Shown here piece by piece: positions 1 through 6,948 of a stretch of 16,128 bases of DNA; position 1 is the first letter of the stretch, and every line of letters starts with the position of its first letter. Where the stretch lies: contig JAYRWN010000059.1 of the NCBI GenBank assembly GCA_041917975.1, positions 1 to 16,128 of the forward strand, written 5' to 3'. The notes under the pieces are model-generated. The model did not search any database, had not been told where the DNA came from, and worked only from the letters and a program-made list of their open reading frames with translations. Position numbers and translations under genes: made by a program. This DNA is from JAYRWN01 sp041917975 (GTDB taxonomy: Bacteria > Bacteroidota > Bacteroidia > Chitinophagales > Saprospiraceae).

Positions 1-291
1 ACCTTAACTTTAAACCTTGATGTGAATTTCCTCCTTTCCATATCCAACAATTTTAAGTTTTTTTTTACTTAACTTGCTGTCCAATTTTTGGGGGGAACTA
101 TAGGCTTGTCCGGCTTAGGATAAAATTAAAGGATTATAGATGCATTGTCAACCGAATTAACAGTTTGAGCACCGGGTACATCTTTCGATGTCTGGATGAA
201 GTCATGGCTGCTAAGGGCTTATCTTCCAGTCTGATACAAATAATTAGAGAAACTCAAAATTCTCTTATCTTTGAGGCGAAAGCCATAGACT
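1..291. other. Non-coding leader upstream of the ATP-grasp gene
   Basis: I see no convincing gene here. The stretch is AT-rich with a T9 run near 58-66 and a G6 run at 90-95. An in-frame TAG at 286-288 fixes the downstream ATG at 292 as the first possible ATG of that gene. TATCTTTG at 266-273 matches the Bacteroidota -7 consensus TAnnTTTG and would put transcription start roughly 10-15 bases before the ATG, but I see no TTTG-like -33 partner at the usual distance, so the promoter is only suggestive. A TTG-initiated reading frame from 165 runs into the ATP-grasp gene and has no recognisable features. Confidence 0.5.
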
Positions 292-1515
292 ATGCCTGTA
301 GTTATCTTTGTCACGCCATATTTTACGGACAATGCAGCACAGTTTATTTATGCATTGGTTAATTTGAGTCGGCCGGTAGCCGTACGTATCATCAGTCAGG
401 ATATAGAGGAGAACATTATCGGGTCCATACGTCGAAAGGTGGACCGGTTCTGGAAAGTCCACGATGTGTGTGACTTTTCCCAATTGCTGGCCGCGACGCA
501 AGGCTTAATCGGTGAGGATGAAAAAATCTTGCGCATTCTGGCGGTAAATGAACAGGTTCAGGTTCCGGTAGCTGAATTGCGGGAGCACTTAGGCATCCCG
601 GGAATGACCAAAAAAACGGCGCAGAATTATCGCGATAAAGAGCGGATGAAGACCTTGCTGGAAAAAGCAGGTATTTCAGTGGCCAAACACCTGTTAGCCC
701 AAACCAGCCGGGCCGCGCTGAAATTTGCCAAAGATACGGGCTTCCCTTTGATTGCTAAACCTCCGGCTGGCGCAGCCGCCCAATCTACCTATCGTTTGAA
801 AAGCCAGGAGGAACTCGACCAATTGTTGGCAAATCATCCGGCCTCGAAAGAACACCCCTGGTTATTAGAACAGTTTTTAGTGGGTAAAGAACATTCCTGC
901 GACACCTTTATGCTCAATGGTCAGGTGATGTTTCGCACATTTACCCGCTATCAACCTACCCCGTTAGAAGTGGTAGAAAATCCCTGGATTCAATGGCAGG
1001 TGATCCTTCCTCTAGAAACCTTATCCAATGAATTTGATGATGTGCGGGAAGTAGCTGACCGCGTATTAAAAACCCTTGGACCAGTCAATGGACACAGTCA
1101 TATGGAGTGGTTCCGTTTAGCTGACGGTTCAATAGCTGTTTCCGAAATCGCCATGCGGCCTCCGGGAGCCATGTTTACTACTTTGATATCCCGGTGTGCT
1201 GATTTTGACGCCATAATGGCCTGGGCTAATTTGGTGATTTATGACGAATTTTTTATTCCGGAGCAGAAGTATACTGTAGGCGCTGCTTATTTGAGAGGGA
1301 TGGGTGAGGGCCGTGTATTGCGAACTGATGGTATTGATTACGTCGATAAATATTATGCTCACCTGGTGACTGATGTTAAAATTCCCGAACCGGGACAAGA
1401 AAAAGGTAAAACCTATGAAGGAGAAGGTTACATTGTTATCCGCTCCGAAAGCACTCAGGAAGTAGAGGATGCATTAAGGGGGATCGTATCTAACGTTCGT
1501 GTCTTACTGCACTGA
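292..1515 (+). CDS. ATP-grasp domain ligase, substrate unknown
   Basis: This 407-residue protein is predicted to be a cytoplasmic ATP-dependent carboxylate-amine (or thiol) ligase of the ATP-grasp superfamily. What is visible: a Rossmann-like N-terminal part (about 1-100, starting VVIFVTPYF); the ATP-grasp module from RDKERMKTLLEKAGI (114-128); a nucleotide-binding Lys in PLIAKPPAG (K156); the adenine-side LLEQFLVGKEHSCDTF (191-206); and metal-binding acidic residues around MEWF (E272) and SEIAMRPPG (E285, R289), replacing the common E-x-N-x-R. A C-terminal PurK- or BacD-like lobe (about 325-407) contains GEGYIVIRS. The superfamily includes L-amino acid ligases, biotin carboxylases and purine enzymes; the sequence does not tell which substrate is used. 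The start is the ATG at 292, bounded by a stop at 286. The gene ends 2 bases before the stop of the convergent GH13 gene. Confidence 0.9.
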   Translation: MPVVIFVTPYFTDNAAQFIYALVNLSRPVAVRIISQDIEENIIGSIRRKVDRFWKVHDVCDFSQLLAATQGLIGEDEKILRILAVNEQVQVPVAELREHLGIPGMTKKTAQNYRDKERMKTLLEKAGISVAKHLLAQTSRAALKFAKDTGFPLIAKPPAGAAAQSTYRLKSQEELDQLLANHPASKEHPWLLEQFLVGKEHSCDTFMLNGQVMFRTFTRYQPTPLEVVENPWIQWQVILPLETLSNEFDDVREVADRVLKTLGPVNGHSHMEWFRLADGSIAVSEIAMRPPGAMFTTLISRCADFDAIMAWANLVIYDEFFIPEQKYTVGAAYLRGMGEGRVLRTDGIDYVDKYYAHLVTDVKIPEPGQEKGKTYEGEGYIVIRSESTQEVEDALRGIVSNVRVLLH

Positions 1516-1517
1516 TT

Positions 1518-3416
1518 TTACTCCAGATTTATTTTAACTAATGCGGTTCCTTTTAAAGCCGGCAATTCTATCACCAGCTGGCCATCCGCTGTATATTCCT
1601 TACTATTCTGCCAATCCTTAAATTGCCCCGTGATATTGGAGAGATTCAGAGATTTGGTTTGAAAGGAAGTATTAAAAATTACCAGAATATCATTTTCTTC
1701 CCAGGATCGTTTATAAGCGATTAGTCCTTGTTCATCATTATGATAGATAAATTCCAGGGTGCCGTTGATTAAGCTGGGGTGGTTTTTGCGGAATCTGATC
1801 AAGTCCTGATAATAGTTAAATAGTGGTTTATCTACTTGGACTTCATGATATCGGCCATGTTGTTTTCCATCAACTTCATGTGTTTCAGGTTCATAATCCA
1901 GGTCATCCCAGACCATGGGTTTTCGGCAATCCGGATCATCAGCACCCCACATACCTACCTCGTCACCGTACCAAATGTGGGGAGCTCCAAGATAAGTAAA
2001 TTGATGCAGCAATAACATGCGTTGTCTGGCACGGGCTTCTTCGTTAGGTTTTCCAATGCGGTAATTAATCTCACGGCCAGTGGCTTGGAATTTATATTTA
2101 TTTTCATTGAATAAAGAGGTGGCCAGCCTGGGACTATCATGAGTTGCAGCGACATTCATCATGGCCAAATTATGTGCTGTAGAGATGGGGTCAAGCAATT
2201 GATGAATACGCTTGGAAAATAGTGACGGAGGAATATTTTCCACATTTCGACCAAAAAAGCGGCGGGCTTCGCGGTACCAACGGTAGTTCATCACGGCGTC
2301 AAATGCTTCGCCTAAAAAGGGCTTGGGGTCCAGGAGGTCATCCGGCCATTTTTCCCACCAGATTTCCCCAACCAGGTAAGCCTCCGGATTAATGGCACGG
2401 ACCTTTGACCGGAATTCTTTCCAAAACCCAATAGGCACCTCTGCGGCTACATCCAGCCTAAAGCCATCCACTCCGTCCTGAGGATTACCGTCTCCATCCG
2501 GATCCAGCCATCGGGAAGCTACCGCGAAAATATGATCTTTAAGGCTTGAACTATATAAGTTTCCTTCCAGGCGCCCTAATCGTCCATCTTCAGGAAGTTC
2601 ACTTTCCAACACTTCTTTCAATTCAGGTAACGTAGAAGCTCCAGCCCAATATTTATATTTCATCTCATCAGAAGGCGTTGATGACTCGTCTAACTGATAA
2701 ATACTGTACCAATCATAATATTTGCTTGATTTGCCATTCTGACGGATATCCTGTAAAGCCCAAAAATTTTTACCGGTGTGATTCCAGGAATAATCTATAA
2801 TGACCTTGATGCCATGATCATGGAAGGCAGAAATCACCTTTAAAAACAATTGATCGGCAGCAGTCCAAATCCATTGCTCCGGATCGTCTTTTTTTTCGGA
2901 TTGCATTTTTAGGCCATCACCAATTGGATCAGGCCCAAAGTAGCGATCAATATGATGATAATACGCCGGGTCATATTTATGCATACTTGGGGCATCATTC
3001 AAGGGGTTAAAAAAGACAGCGGTTATACCCAATTCTACCAGGTATTCTACTTTGTCTAAAACACCTTGCAGGTCTCCGCCATACCTCCTGGCTTGAATAC
3101 CATGGTAAAAATCCGGATCATCACATTGGTAAAACCAAGTATCTTTCTTATACCAATCCTGAGTCCAGGGCGTTGGAGCCCAAGACTCCGGGACCCAGTC
3201 CGGCCAGGCGCCTTGCAGACTTTCACGGGTCGGGTTATTCTCCGGCAACCCGTTGCGAAATCTTTCTACCATGATTTGATACCAAATCGCCTGTTTTGCC
3301 CAGGCCGGCGTGGTGGTCAGATAATCTGGTTTGGTAGGCATTTTAATAGGACAATTAAAAAGTATACTGGTTCCACATAAACAAAAATAGAACACAAAAG
3401 GACTTGAAATGCGCAT
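1518..3416 (-). CDS. GH13 alpha-amylase family glycoside hydrolase (cyclomaltodextrinase/neopullulanase-like)
   Basis: A 632-residue retaining alpha-glucan hydrolase or transglycosidase of family GH13. All four conserved regions are present: DYSWNH (208-213); GFRLDVAAE with nucleophile D322; EIWW with general acid E351; and ATHDS with H426 and transition-state stabiliser D427. WYGDEVGMWGADDPDCRKPM (482-501) is the kind of segment seen in cyclomaltodextrinase or neopullulanase-like members, so short or cyclic malto-oligosaccharides are likely substrates (inference). A C-terminal beta domain lies at about 555-632. The first 25 residues are hydrophobic and Cys-containing (FVFYFCLCGTSI) but form no clean lipobox; Met26 (start at 3341) is an alternative cytoplasmic start. 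I prefer the ATG at 3416 because it lies 4 bases after the stop of the SGNH hydrolase gene, which suggests translational coupling. The gene is the second of a two-gene unit. Confidence 0.93.
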   Translation of the reverse strand: MRISSPFVFYFCLCGTSILFNCPIKMPTKPDYLTTTPAWAKQAIWYQIMVERFRNGLPENNPTRESLQGAWPDWVPESWAPTPWTQDWYKKDTWFYQCDDPDFYHGIQARRYGGDLQGVLDKVEYLVELGITAVFFNPLNDAPSMHKYDPAYYHHIDRYFGPDPIGDGLKMQSEKKDDPEQWIWTAADQLFLKVISAFHDHGIKVIIDYSWNHTGKNFWALQDIRQNGKSSKYYDWYSIYQLDESSTPSDEMKYKYWAGASTLPELKEVLESELPEDGRLGRLEGNLYSSSLKDHIFAVASRWLDPDGDGNPQDGVDGFRLDVAAEVPIGFWKEFRSKVRAINPEAYLVGEIWWEKWPDDLLDPKPFLGEAFDAVMNYRWYREARRFFGRNVENIPPSLFSKRIHQLLDPISTAHNLAMMNVAATHDSPRLATSLFNENKYKFQATGREINYRIGKPNEEARARQRMLLLHQFTYLGAPHIWYGDEVGMWGADDPDCRKPMVWDDLDYEPETHEVDGKQHGRYHEVQVDKPLFNYYQDLIRFRKNHPSLINGTLEFIYHNDEQGLIAYKRSWEENDILVIFNTSFQTKSLNLSNITGQFKDWQNSKEYTADGQLVIELPALKGTALVKINLE

Positions 3417-3420
3417 GGTA

Positions 3421-4101
3421 TTAAGGATGCAGGTAGGTCTCCAGAACTTTTTTCCAGATCAGGTACCCCTCACGGTTCATATGTAATTGGTCTTGAAGAA
3501 ATAACTCCGGGCGCGGAAGTCCCTGCGTATCAAGCATGGGCTGCCACATATCTATAAATCGTACTTTTTTGTATTTCTGAGCGAGCAACTGTAGTTTTTC
3601 ATTTAGTTCAAGGTATTCGGATTTTAGGTGCCAGCGGCTTGGGCTTGGTTTTGGGCAGATTAGAAATACGGATGTGTTTTTTAAATCCCGGTTTATTCGA
3701 TCCAGAATACTGACCAAGTGTTTTATGATGGAATCGGTCCGGAAACCCATAGCTATATCATTATCCCCTTCATAGATAAACACTTTGTTAGGCCGGTGTT
3801 TTTTGATCAATACATCATAATAAAAGGATAAGTCCTCGGCTGTAGAACCGCCAAATCCCCGGTTGAGGATCGGGTATTTGGGGAAATCAGACGGCAATTT
3901 GGTCCACATCCGGATGGTTGAGCTTCCCGTAAATACCACCGGTTTTCTGATCATTTTTTGTTTGTCCAATTGCTCATAGGTCGCTATCTCTTCAGCAAAC
4001 CGGGGTTGATACTGTGCCGGTAATGATAGGCTTATCCATAAGATGGAGAACAGGGTCAATGCCCGCAGGTACCCGGTAGTTTGAATAAAATCTTTACTCA
4101 T
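3421..4101 (-). CDS. Secreted SGNH/GDSL-family hydrolase
   Basis: A predicted exported esterase or lipase-like serine hydrolase of the SGNH fold, 226 residues from the chosen start. An N-terminal hydrophobic segment ending LSLPAQ (about 12-30) reads as a signal peptide. Block I is VVFTGSST (S61 in the position of the GDS serine), block II NRGFGGST (80-87), block III EGDND with N114, and block V DQLHMN with D204 and H207, so the catalytic set is complete. The frame stays open to an ATG at 4179, but I chose the ATG at 4101: it is preceded by AGGAAAG at good spacing, starts directly at a signal peptide, and leaves space for the divergent oxidoreductase promoter. The family includes carbohydrate acetylesterases, and the GH13 gene 4 bases downstream makes action on a glycan ester plausible, though not shown. 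Confidence 0.9.
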   Translation of the reverse strand: MSKDFIQTTGYLRALTLFSILWISLSLPAQYQPRFAEEIATYEQLDKQKMIRKPVVFTGSSTIRMWTKLPSDFPKYPILNRGFGGSTAEDLSFYYDVLIKKHRPNKVFIYEGDNDIAMGFRTDSIIKHLVSILDRINRDLKNTSVFLICPKPSPSRWHLKSEYLELNEKLQLLAQKYKKVRFIDMWQPMLDTQGLPRPELFLQDQLHMNREGYLIWKKVLETYLHP

Positions 4102-4199
4102 CTTTCCTGAATTAGATAAAATAGTGTCAGTAAGAAAACGAACATAAATCTTTTTAGCTAATTTGTCCTCTTTGTACACAGGAAATAAAACTTATAACC

Positions 4200-5669
4200 A
4201 TGGCAACAAATTTAAATAAGTCCAGAAGGAATTTTATAAAAACAGGTGCATTGGCTGCTGGCTCTTTCATGATTGTTCCCCGTCATGTGCTGGGAAGAGG
4301 TTTCATTGCACCAAGTGATAAATTGAACCTTGCCGCCATTGGCGCAGGGGGCAAAGGGGCCTCAGACATTCGCAATGCTTATAATAAAGGGGCCGATAAT
4401 GTAGTAGCGCTCTGTGATATCGATAAAAATTATTGTAAAAGTTCTATTGACCTTTTTCCTAAAGCTAAATTTTACGCGGATTTTCGGCGAATGTTAGAAG
4501 AAATGCGCACCGATATTGATGCGGTAACCATTTCAGGGCCAGACCATATACATGGGGTGGCTGGCATGGTGGCCATGCAATTGGGCAAACATGTCTATAT
4601 TCAAAAACCGTTAACCCATAACATTTATGAAGCCCGTAAACTGACTGAAACCGCCCGCCAATATAAAGTGGTTTCACAAATGGGTAATCAAGGGGCATCT
4701 AACCCAGGACAAGTTCAAATGCAACAGTGGTTTGATAAGGGTTTAATCGGAACAGTCCATACCGTACATATCTGGACCAACCGCCCGGTTTGGCCTCAGG
4801 GAATACCTTTGCCCAGCGGAAACCCACCTATGCCGGAATCCATTTCTAAGGAAAATTGGGATTTATTTATCGGGCCGGCCAAACCTGTAGACTACCATCC
4901 TTTGTATCATCCCTTTAAGTGGAGAGGGTGGTGGAACTTTGGCACCGGAGCCTTGGGTGATATGGGTTGTCATTTAATTGACACACCATTCCGTGTTTTA
5001 GGCCTTGGTTATCCCACTGAAGTTGAATGTAGTGTTGGTCAAGTATTTATTAAGGACTGGTCACCAGAATATATTCCTGAAGGGTGTCCACCTTCCAGCG
5101 TGGTAGAAATAAAATTTCCTGCCACCAAAAAGAATAAATCGGTGCTTAAAATGCGCTGGTCCGATGGGGGAATACGACCATTCCATCCTGACTTGATACC
5201 TGCGGGTGATTATCTCGGTGAACCAGGGAGCGGAAATGGCGTCATTATGATTGGTACTAAAGGTATTATGACCTGCGGGACCTATGGTTTACATCCCCAA
5301 ATATATTTTAATAAAGGAACCAAAATAGCTATGCCGCAAGATTTTGATTCGGGGAACCCATTAGTAAAAATGCCTGAACAAGGCCATCAAGTCGCCTGGA
5401 CCTCCGCTTGTAAGGCTGGTTTTGGAAGCAAGGAACATCAGAAGTTGACTTCATCTTTTGATTATTCAGGACCCTTAACGGAAACAGTATTAATGGGTAA
5501 TCTGGCCATTCGAAGTTATATGCTTGGTAAGCAAGGTGATAACAATAGTTTGACCTTCGAAGGGCGTAAAAAACTCTTATGGGATGGTAACAATATGCGC
5601 ATTACCAATTTTGATGAAGCCAATCAATTTGTAAAGCGCGAATACCGTCAGGGCTGGAACCTTATCTAG
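4200..5669 (+). CDS. Tat-exported Gfo/Idh/MocA family oxidoreductase
   Basis: A 489-residue NAD(P)-dependent oxidoreductase of the Gfo/Idh/MocA family, probably acting in the periplasm on a sugar or sugar derivative. SRRNFIK (8-14) followed by a hydrophobic stretch is a twin-arginine signal, and such proteins are normally exported folded with the cofactor bound. The Rossmann start LAAIGAGGKG lies at 44-53. The usual EKP motif appears as QKP (135-137, K136), and GDMGCHLIDTPF (253-264) carries the conserved catalytic-region His258. The C-terminal half is the alpha/beta substrate domain. Related Bacteroidota proteins include sugar dehydrogenases and GH109-type NAD-dependent glycosidases; I cannot tell which this is. 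The gene is divergent from the SGNH-GH13 unit and followed by a strong hairpin terminator, so it is likely monocistronic. Confidence 0.93.
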   Translation: MATNLNKSRRNFIKTGALAAGSFMIVPRHVLGRGFIAPSDKLNLAAIGAGGKGASDIRNAYNKGADNVVALCDIDKNYCKSSIDLFPKAKFYADFRRMLEEMRTDIDAVTISGPDHIHGVAGMVAMQLGKHVYIQKPLTHNIYEARKLTETARQYKVVSQMGNQGASNPGQVQMQQWFDKGLIGTVHTVHIWTNRPVWPQGIPLPSGNPPMPESISKENWDLFIGPAKPVDYHPLYHPFKWRGWWNFGTGALGDMGCHLIDTPFRVLGLGYPTEVECSVGQVFIKDWSPEYIPEGCPPSSVVEIKFPATKKNKSVLKMRWSDGGIRPFHPDLIPAGDYLGEPGSGNGVIMIGTKGIMTCGTYGLHPQIYFNKGTKIAMPQDFDSGNPLVKMPEQGHQVAWTSACKAGFGSKEHQKLTSSFDYSGPLTETVLMGNLAIRSYMLGKQGDNNSLTFEGRKKLLWDGNNMRITNFDEANQFVKREYRQGWNLI

Positions 5670-5692
5670 TCTCAGAATGGTAATTCAAGAAT

Positions 5693-5730
5693 AAAAAAAT
5701 GCCGGATCACCAAACCACCGGCATTTTTTT
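5693..5730. terminator. Bidirectional intrinsic terminator between convergent genes
   Basis: A perfect 13-bp inverted repeat: left arm A7-TGCCGG (5693-5705), 12-base loop (5706-5717), right arm CCGGCA-T7 (5718-5730). The GC core with A tract on one side and T tract on the other gives a U-tailed hairpin in both directions. It serves the oxidoreductase gene ending at 5669 and the CBM9-like gene, whose TAA stop (5731-5729) overlaps the last two bases of the repeat. Confidence 0.9.
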
Positions 5731-6445
5731 ACGGCACTAACTTCAAAATTCCAAAAGCTGAAGGGATGTGAAAATCCGGTTTTGGCGAGTCTGGTCTGAT
5801 CCAGCTTATCCACTTTATATCTGTATTCTGCTTATCCAGATGGTACGCATCACCGCGAAATAGTCCGGCCTCCATTCGACCCTCCGGGCTTAAAATGCCC
5901 AACTCTCGTAATGAAGACAGGCTAATTTTACCCTCCACGATATAACCAGCATCCTGGATAGAAGCAGTTACTTCCAAGTGAGGTTCCGGCCATTCCCATT
6001 TAAAATCAGTGACGCGATAATAACGGGCTATATAATCCAATACGCGCCCTCTGGGATCCATTTCCAAACAATAGTAGGGATCCATGGCACTCTGAGATTT
6101 AAAGAAAATCTCTACACGATCAGAGGGGAGTACTCCCAGTTTATCATATGGATCACCAGGGGCATAAATATCATCATCCTCAGTCGTAAAACGGAAATAA
6201 AAAAAATCCTGATCGTAAAGTGCCTGAAAGAGAGTTGCTGGGGCCGTGGACTTTTCCCAGGGGTACACAAAGTCTGTAAGCAGCGTTGCCGGTGCCCAGC
6301 GATCGGGTTGATCAGGTTGTACTCGTTGAACTTCATAAACTGTTTCCATCGAATCCCATACGTTTGACAATAATAAACTGATGACCAGGGTTGTAAACAT
6401 GTTGTCTAACTCTTTTGACAAATATCGAAAAACCTGGCTTTCCAT
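5729..6445 (-). CDS. CBM9-like carbohydrate-binding domain protein
   Basis: The 238-residue frame encodes one CBM9-like beta-sandwich, a domain found stand-alone in many Bacteroidota proteins and in xylanases, where it binds sugar chain ends. Visible hallmarks: LFQALYDQDFFYFRF (72-86); a polar acidic loop TTEDDDIYAPG; SDRVEIFF (108-115); YYCLEMDPRG (124-133); a segment of aromatic residues around WEW (150-152); EGKISLSSL (171-179); and the C-terminal W(I)SW and FHIPSAFGILKL. No catalytic domain is fused. The start is uncertain: ATG at 6445 gives the longest form, ATG at 6400 begins with a hydrophobic stretch (FTTLVISLLLSNVW) that could be a weak signal peptide, and ATG at 6349 would give a 206-residue cytoplasmic form. 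The surrounding glycan genes suggest a role in saccharide handling (inference). Confidence 0.82.
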   Translation of the reverse strand: MESQVFRYLSKELDNMFTTLVISLLLSNVWDSMETVYEVQRVQPDQPDRWAPATLLTDFVYPWEKSTAPATLFQALYDQDFFYFRFTTEDDDIYAPGDPYDKLGVLPSDRVEIFFKSQSAMDPYYCLEMDPRGRVLDYIARYYRVTDFKWEWPEPHLEVTASIQDAGYIVEGKISLSSLRELGILSPEGRMEAGLFRGDAYHLDKQNTDIKWISWIRPDSPKPDFHIPSAFGILKLVP

Positions 6446-6466
6446 AGATTAAATCTACAGATTTTC

Positions 6467-6474
6467 TATTTTTG
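6467..6474 (+). promoter_or_regulatory. Possible Bacteroidota -7 promoter element for the GNAT gene
   Basis: TATTTTTG matches TAnnTTTG exactly and lies 24 bases before the ATG at 6499, in the short divergent spacer between the CBM9-like and GNAT genes. The -33 partner is poor (a TTTC at 6439-6442 is too far). An 11-base palindrome, AGATT-A-AATCT, lies just upstream at 6447-6457 and could be incidental. Confidence 0.3.
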
Positions 6475-6498
6475 TAACATTAAGTTAATTTGTAATAT

Positions 6499-6948
6499 AT
6501 GGATCAGTCGGTATATTCAGTTCAATATCAGTTGGGACCGGAATGGGGGACACAGGTCATGGAATTGTATGCTCACGAATGGTGGAGTAAGGATCGTAAT
6601 ATTGAAGAAACCCACACCGTTATGTATAATTCAACGCTAACTATTGGGATCATCGAACGGTCTACCAACACCCTAGTGGCCTTTAGCCGGTGTATTACCG
6701 ACCGTATTTTTAAAGCGATTATTTTTGATGTCATCGTTAGACCGTCCCACCGCGGGAAGGATCTGGGCGACCTGGTCATTCAGAAATTAATCACTCATCC
6801 TTTGCTAACAGAAGTCCAACATATTGAACTATATTGTAAGACGGATAAGATAGATTTTTATAAACAATTTGGGTTTAAAGAACTTGATGCGGATATGCAG
6901 TATATGCGCCTGACTACTGTCAAAAAATCCACTACTTATAATCCATAG
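6499..6948 (+). CDS. GNAT family N-acetyltransferase
   Basis: A 149-residue cytoplasmic protein with the GNAT fold, predicted to transfer an acetyl group from acetyl-CoA to an amine. Motif A is FDVIVRPSHRGKDLGDLVI (76-94): beta4 followed by the pyrophosphate-binding loop and helix. The loop reads RGKDLG where RGKGLG/IG is usual, so one glycine (position 88) is Asp. Motif B is seen in HIELYCKTDKIDFYKQFGFKE (108-128), including the typical FY-x-x-FGF turn. The substrate is unknown. The gene is divergent from the CBM9-like gene (53-base spacer) and its last 17 bases overlap the 3' end of the convergent cyclase gene. Confidence 0.9.
   Translation: MDQSVYSVQYQLGPEWGTQVMELYAHEWWSKDRNIEETHTVMYNSTLTIGIIERSTNTLVAFSRCITDRIFKAIIFDVIVRPSHRGKDLGDLVIQKLITHPLLTEVQHIELYCKTDKIDFYKQFGFKELDADMQYMRLTTVKKSTTYNP

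Noticed and set aside
85..108. TTTTTG followed by TAGGCTTG as a Bacteroidota promoter
   Set aside because: The spacing is only 10 bases between the elements, and the second has a mismatch.
165..362. 65-residue plus-strand reading frame before and into the ATP-grasp gene
   Set aside because: It begins with TTG, overlaps the well-supported ATP-grasp start in another frame, and has no recognisable motif.
3066..3380. 104-residue plus-strand frame opposite the GH13 gene
   Set aside because: It lies wholly antisense to a clear GH13 sequence and shows no domain features; it is a shadow frame.
4102..4179. N-terminal extension of the SGNH hydrolase to the ATG at 4179
   Set aside because: It would put 26 non-signal residues before the signal peptide and leave only 20 bases to the divergent oxidoreductase; the ATG at 4101 has a better ribosome site.
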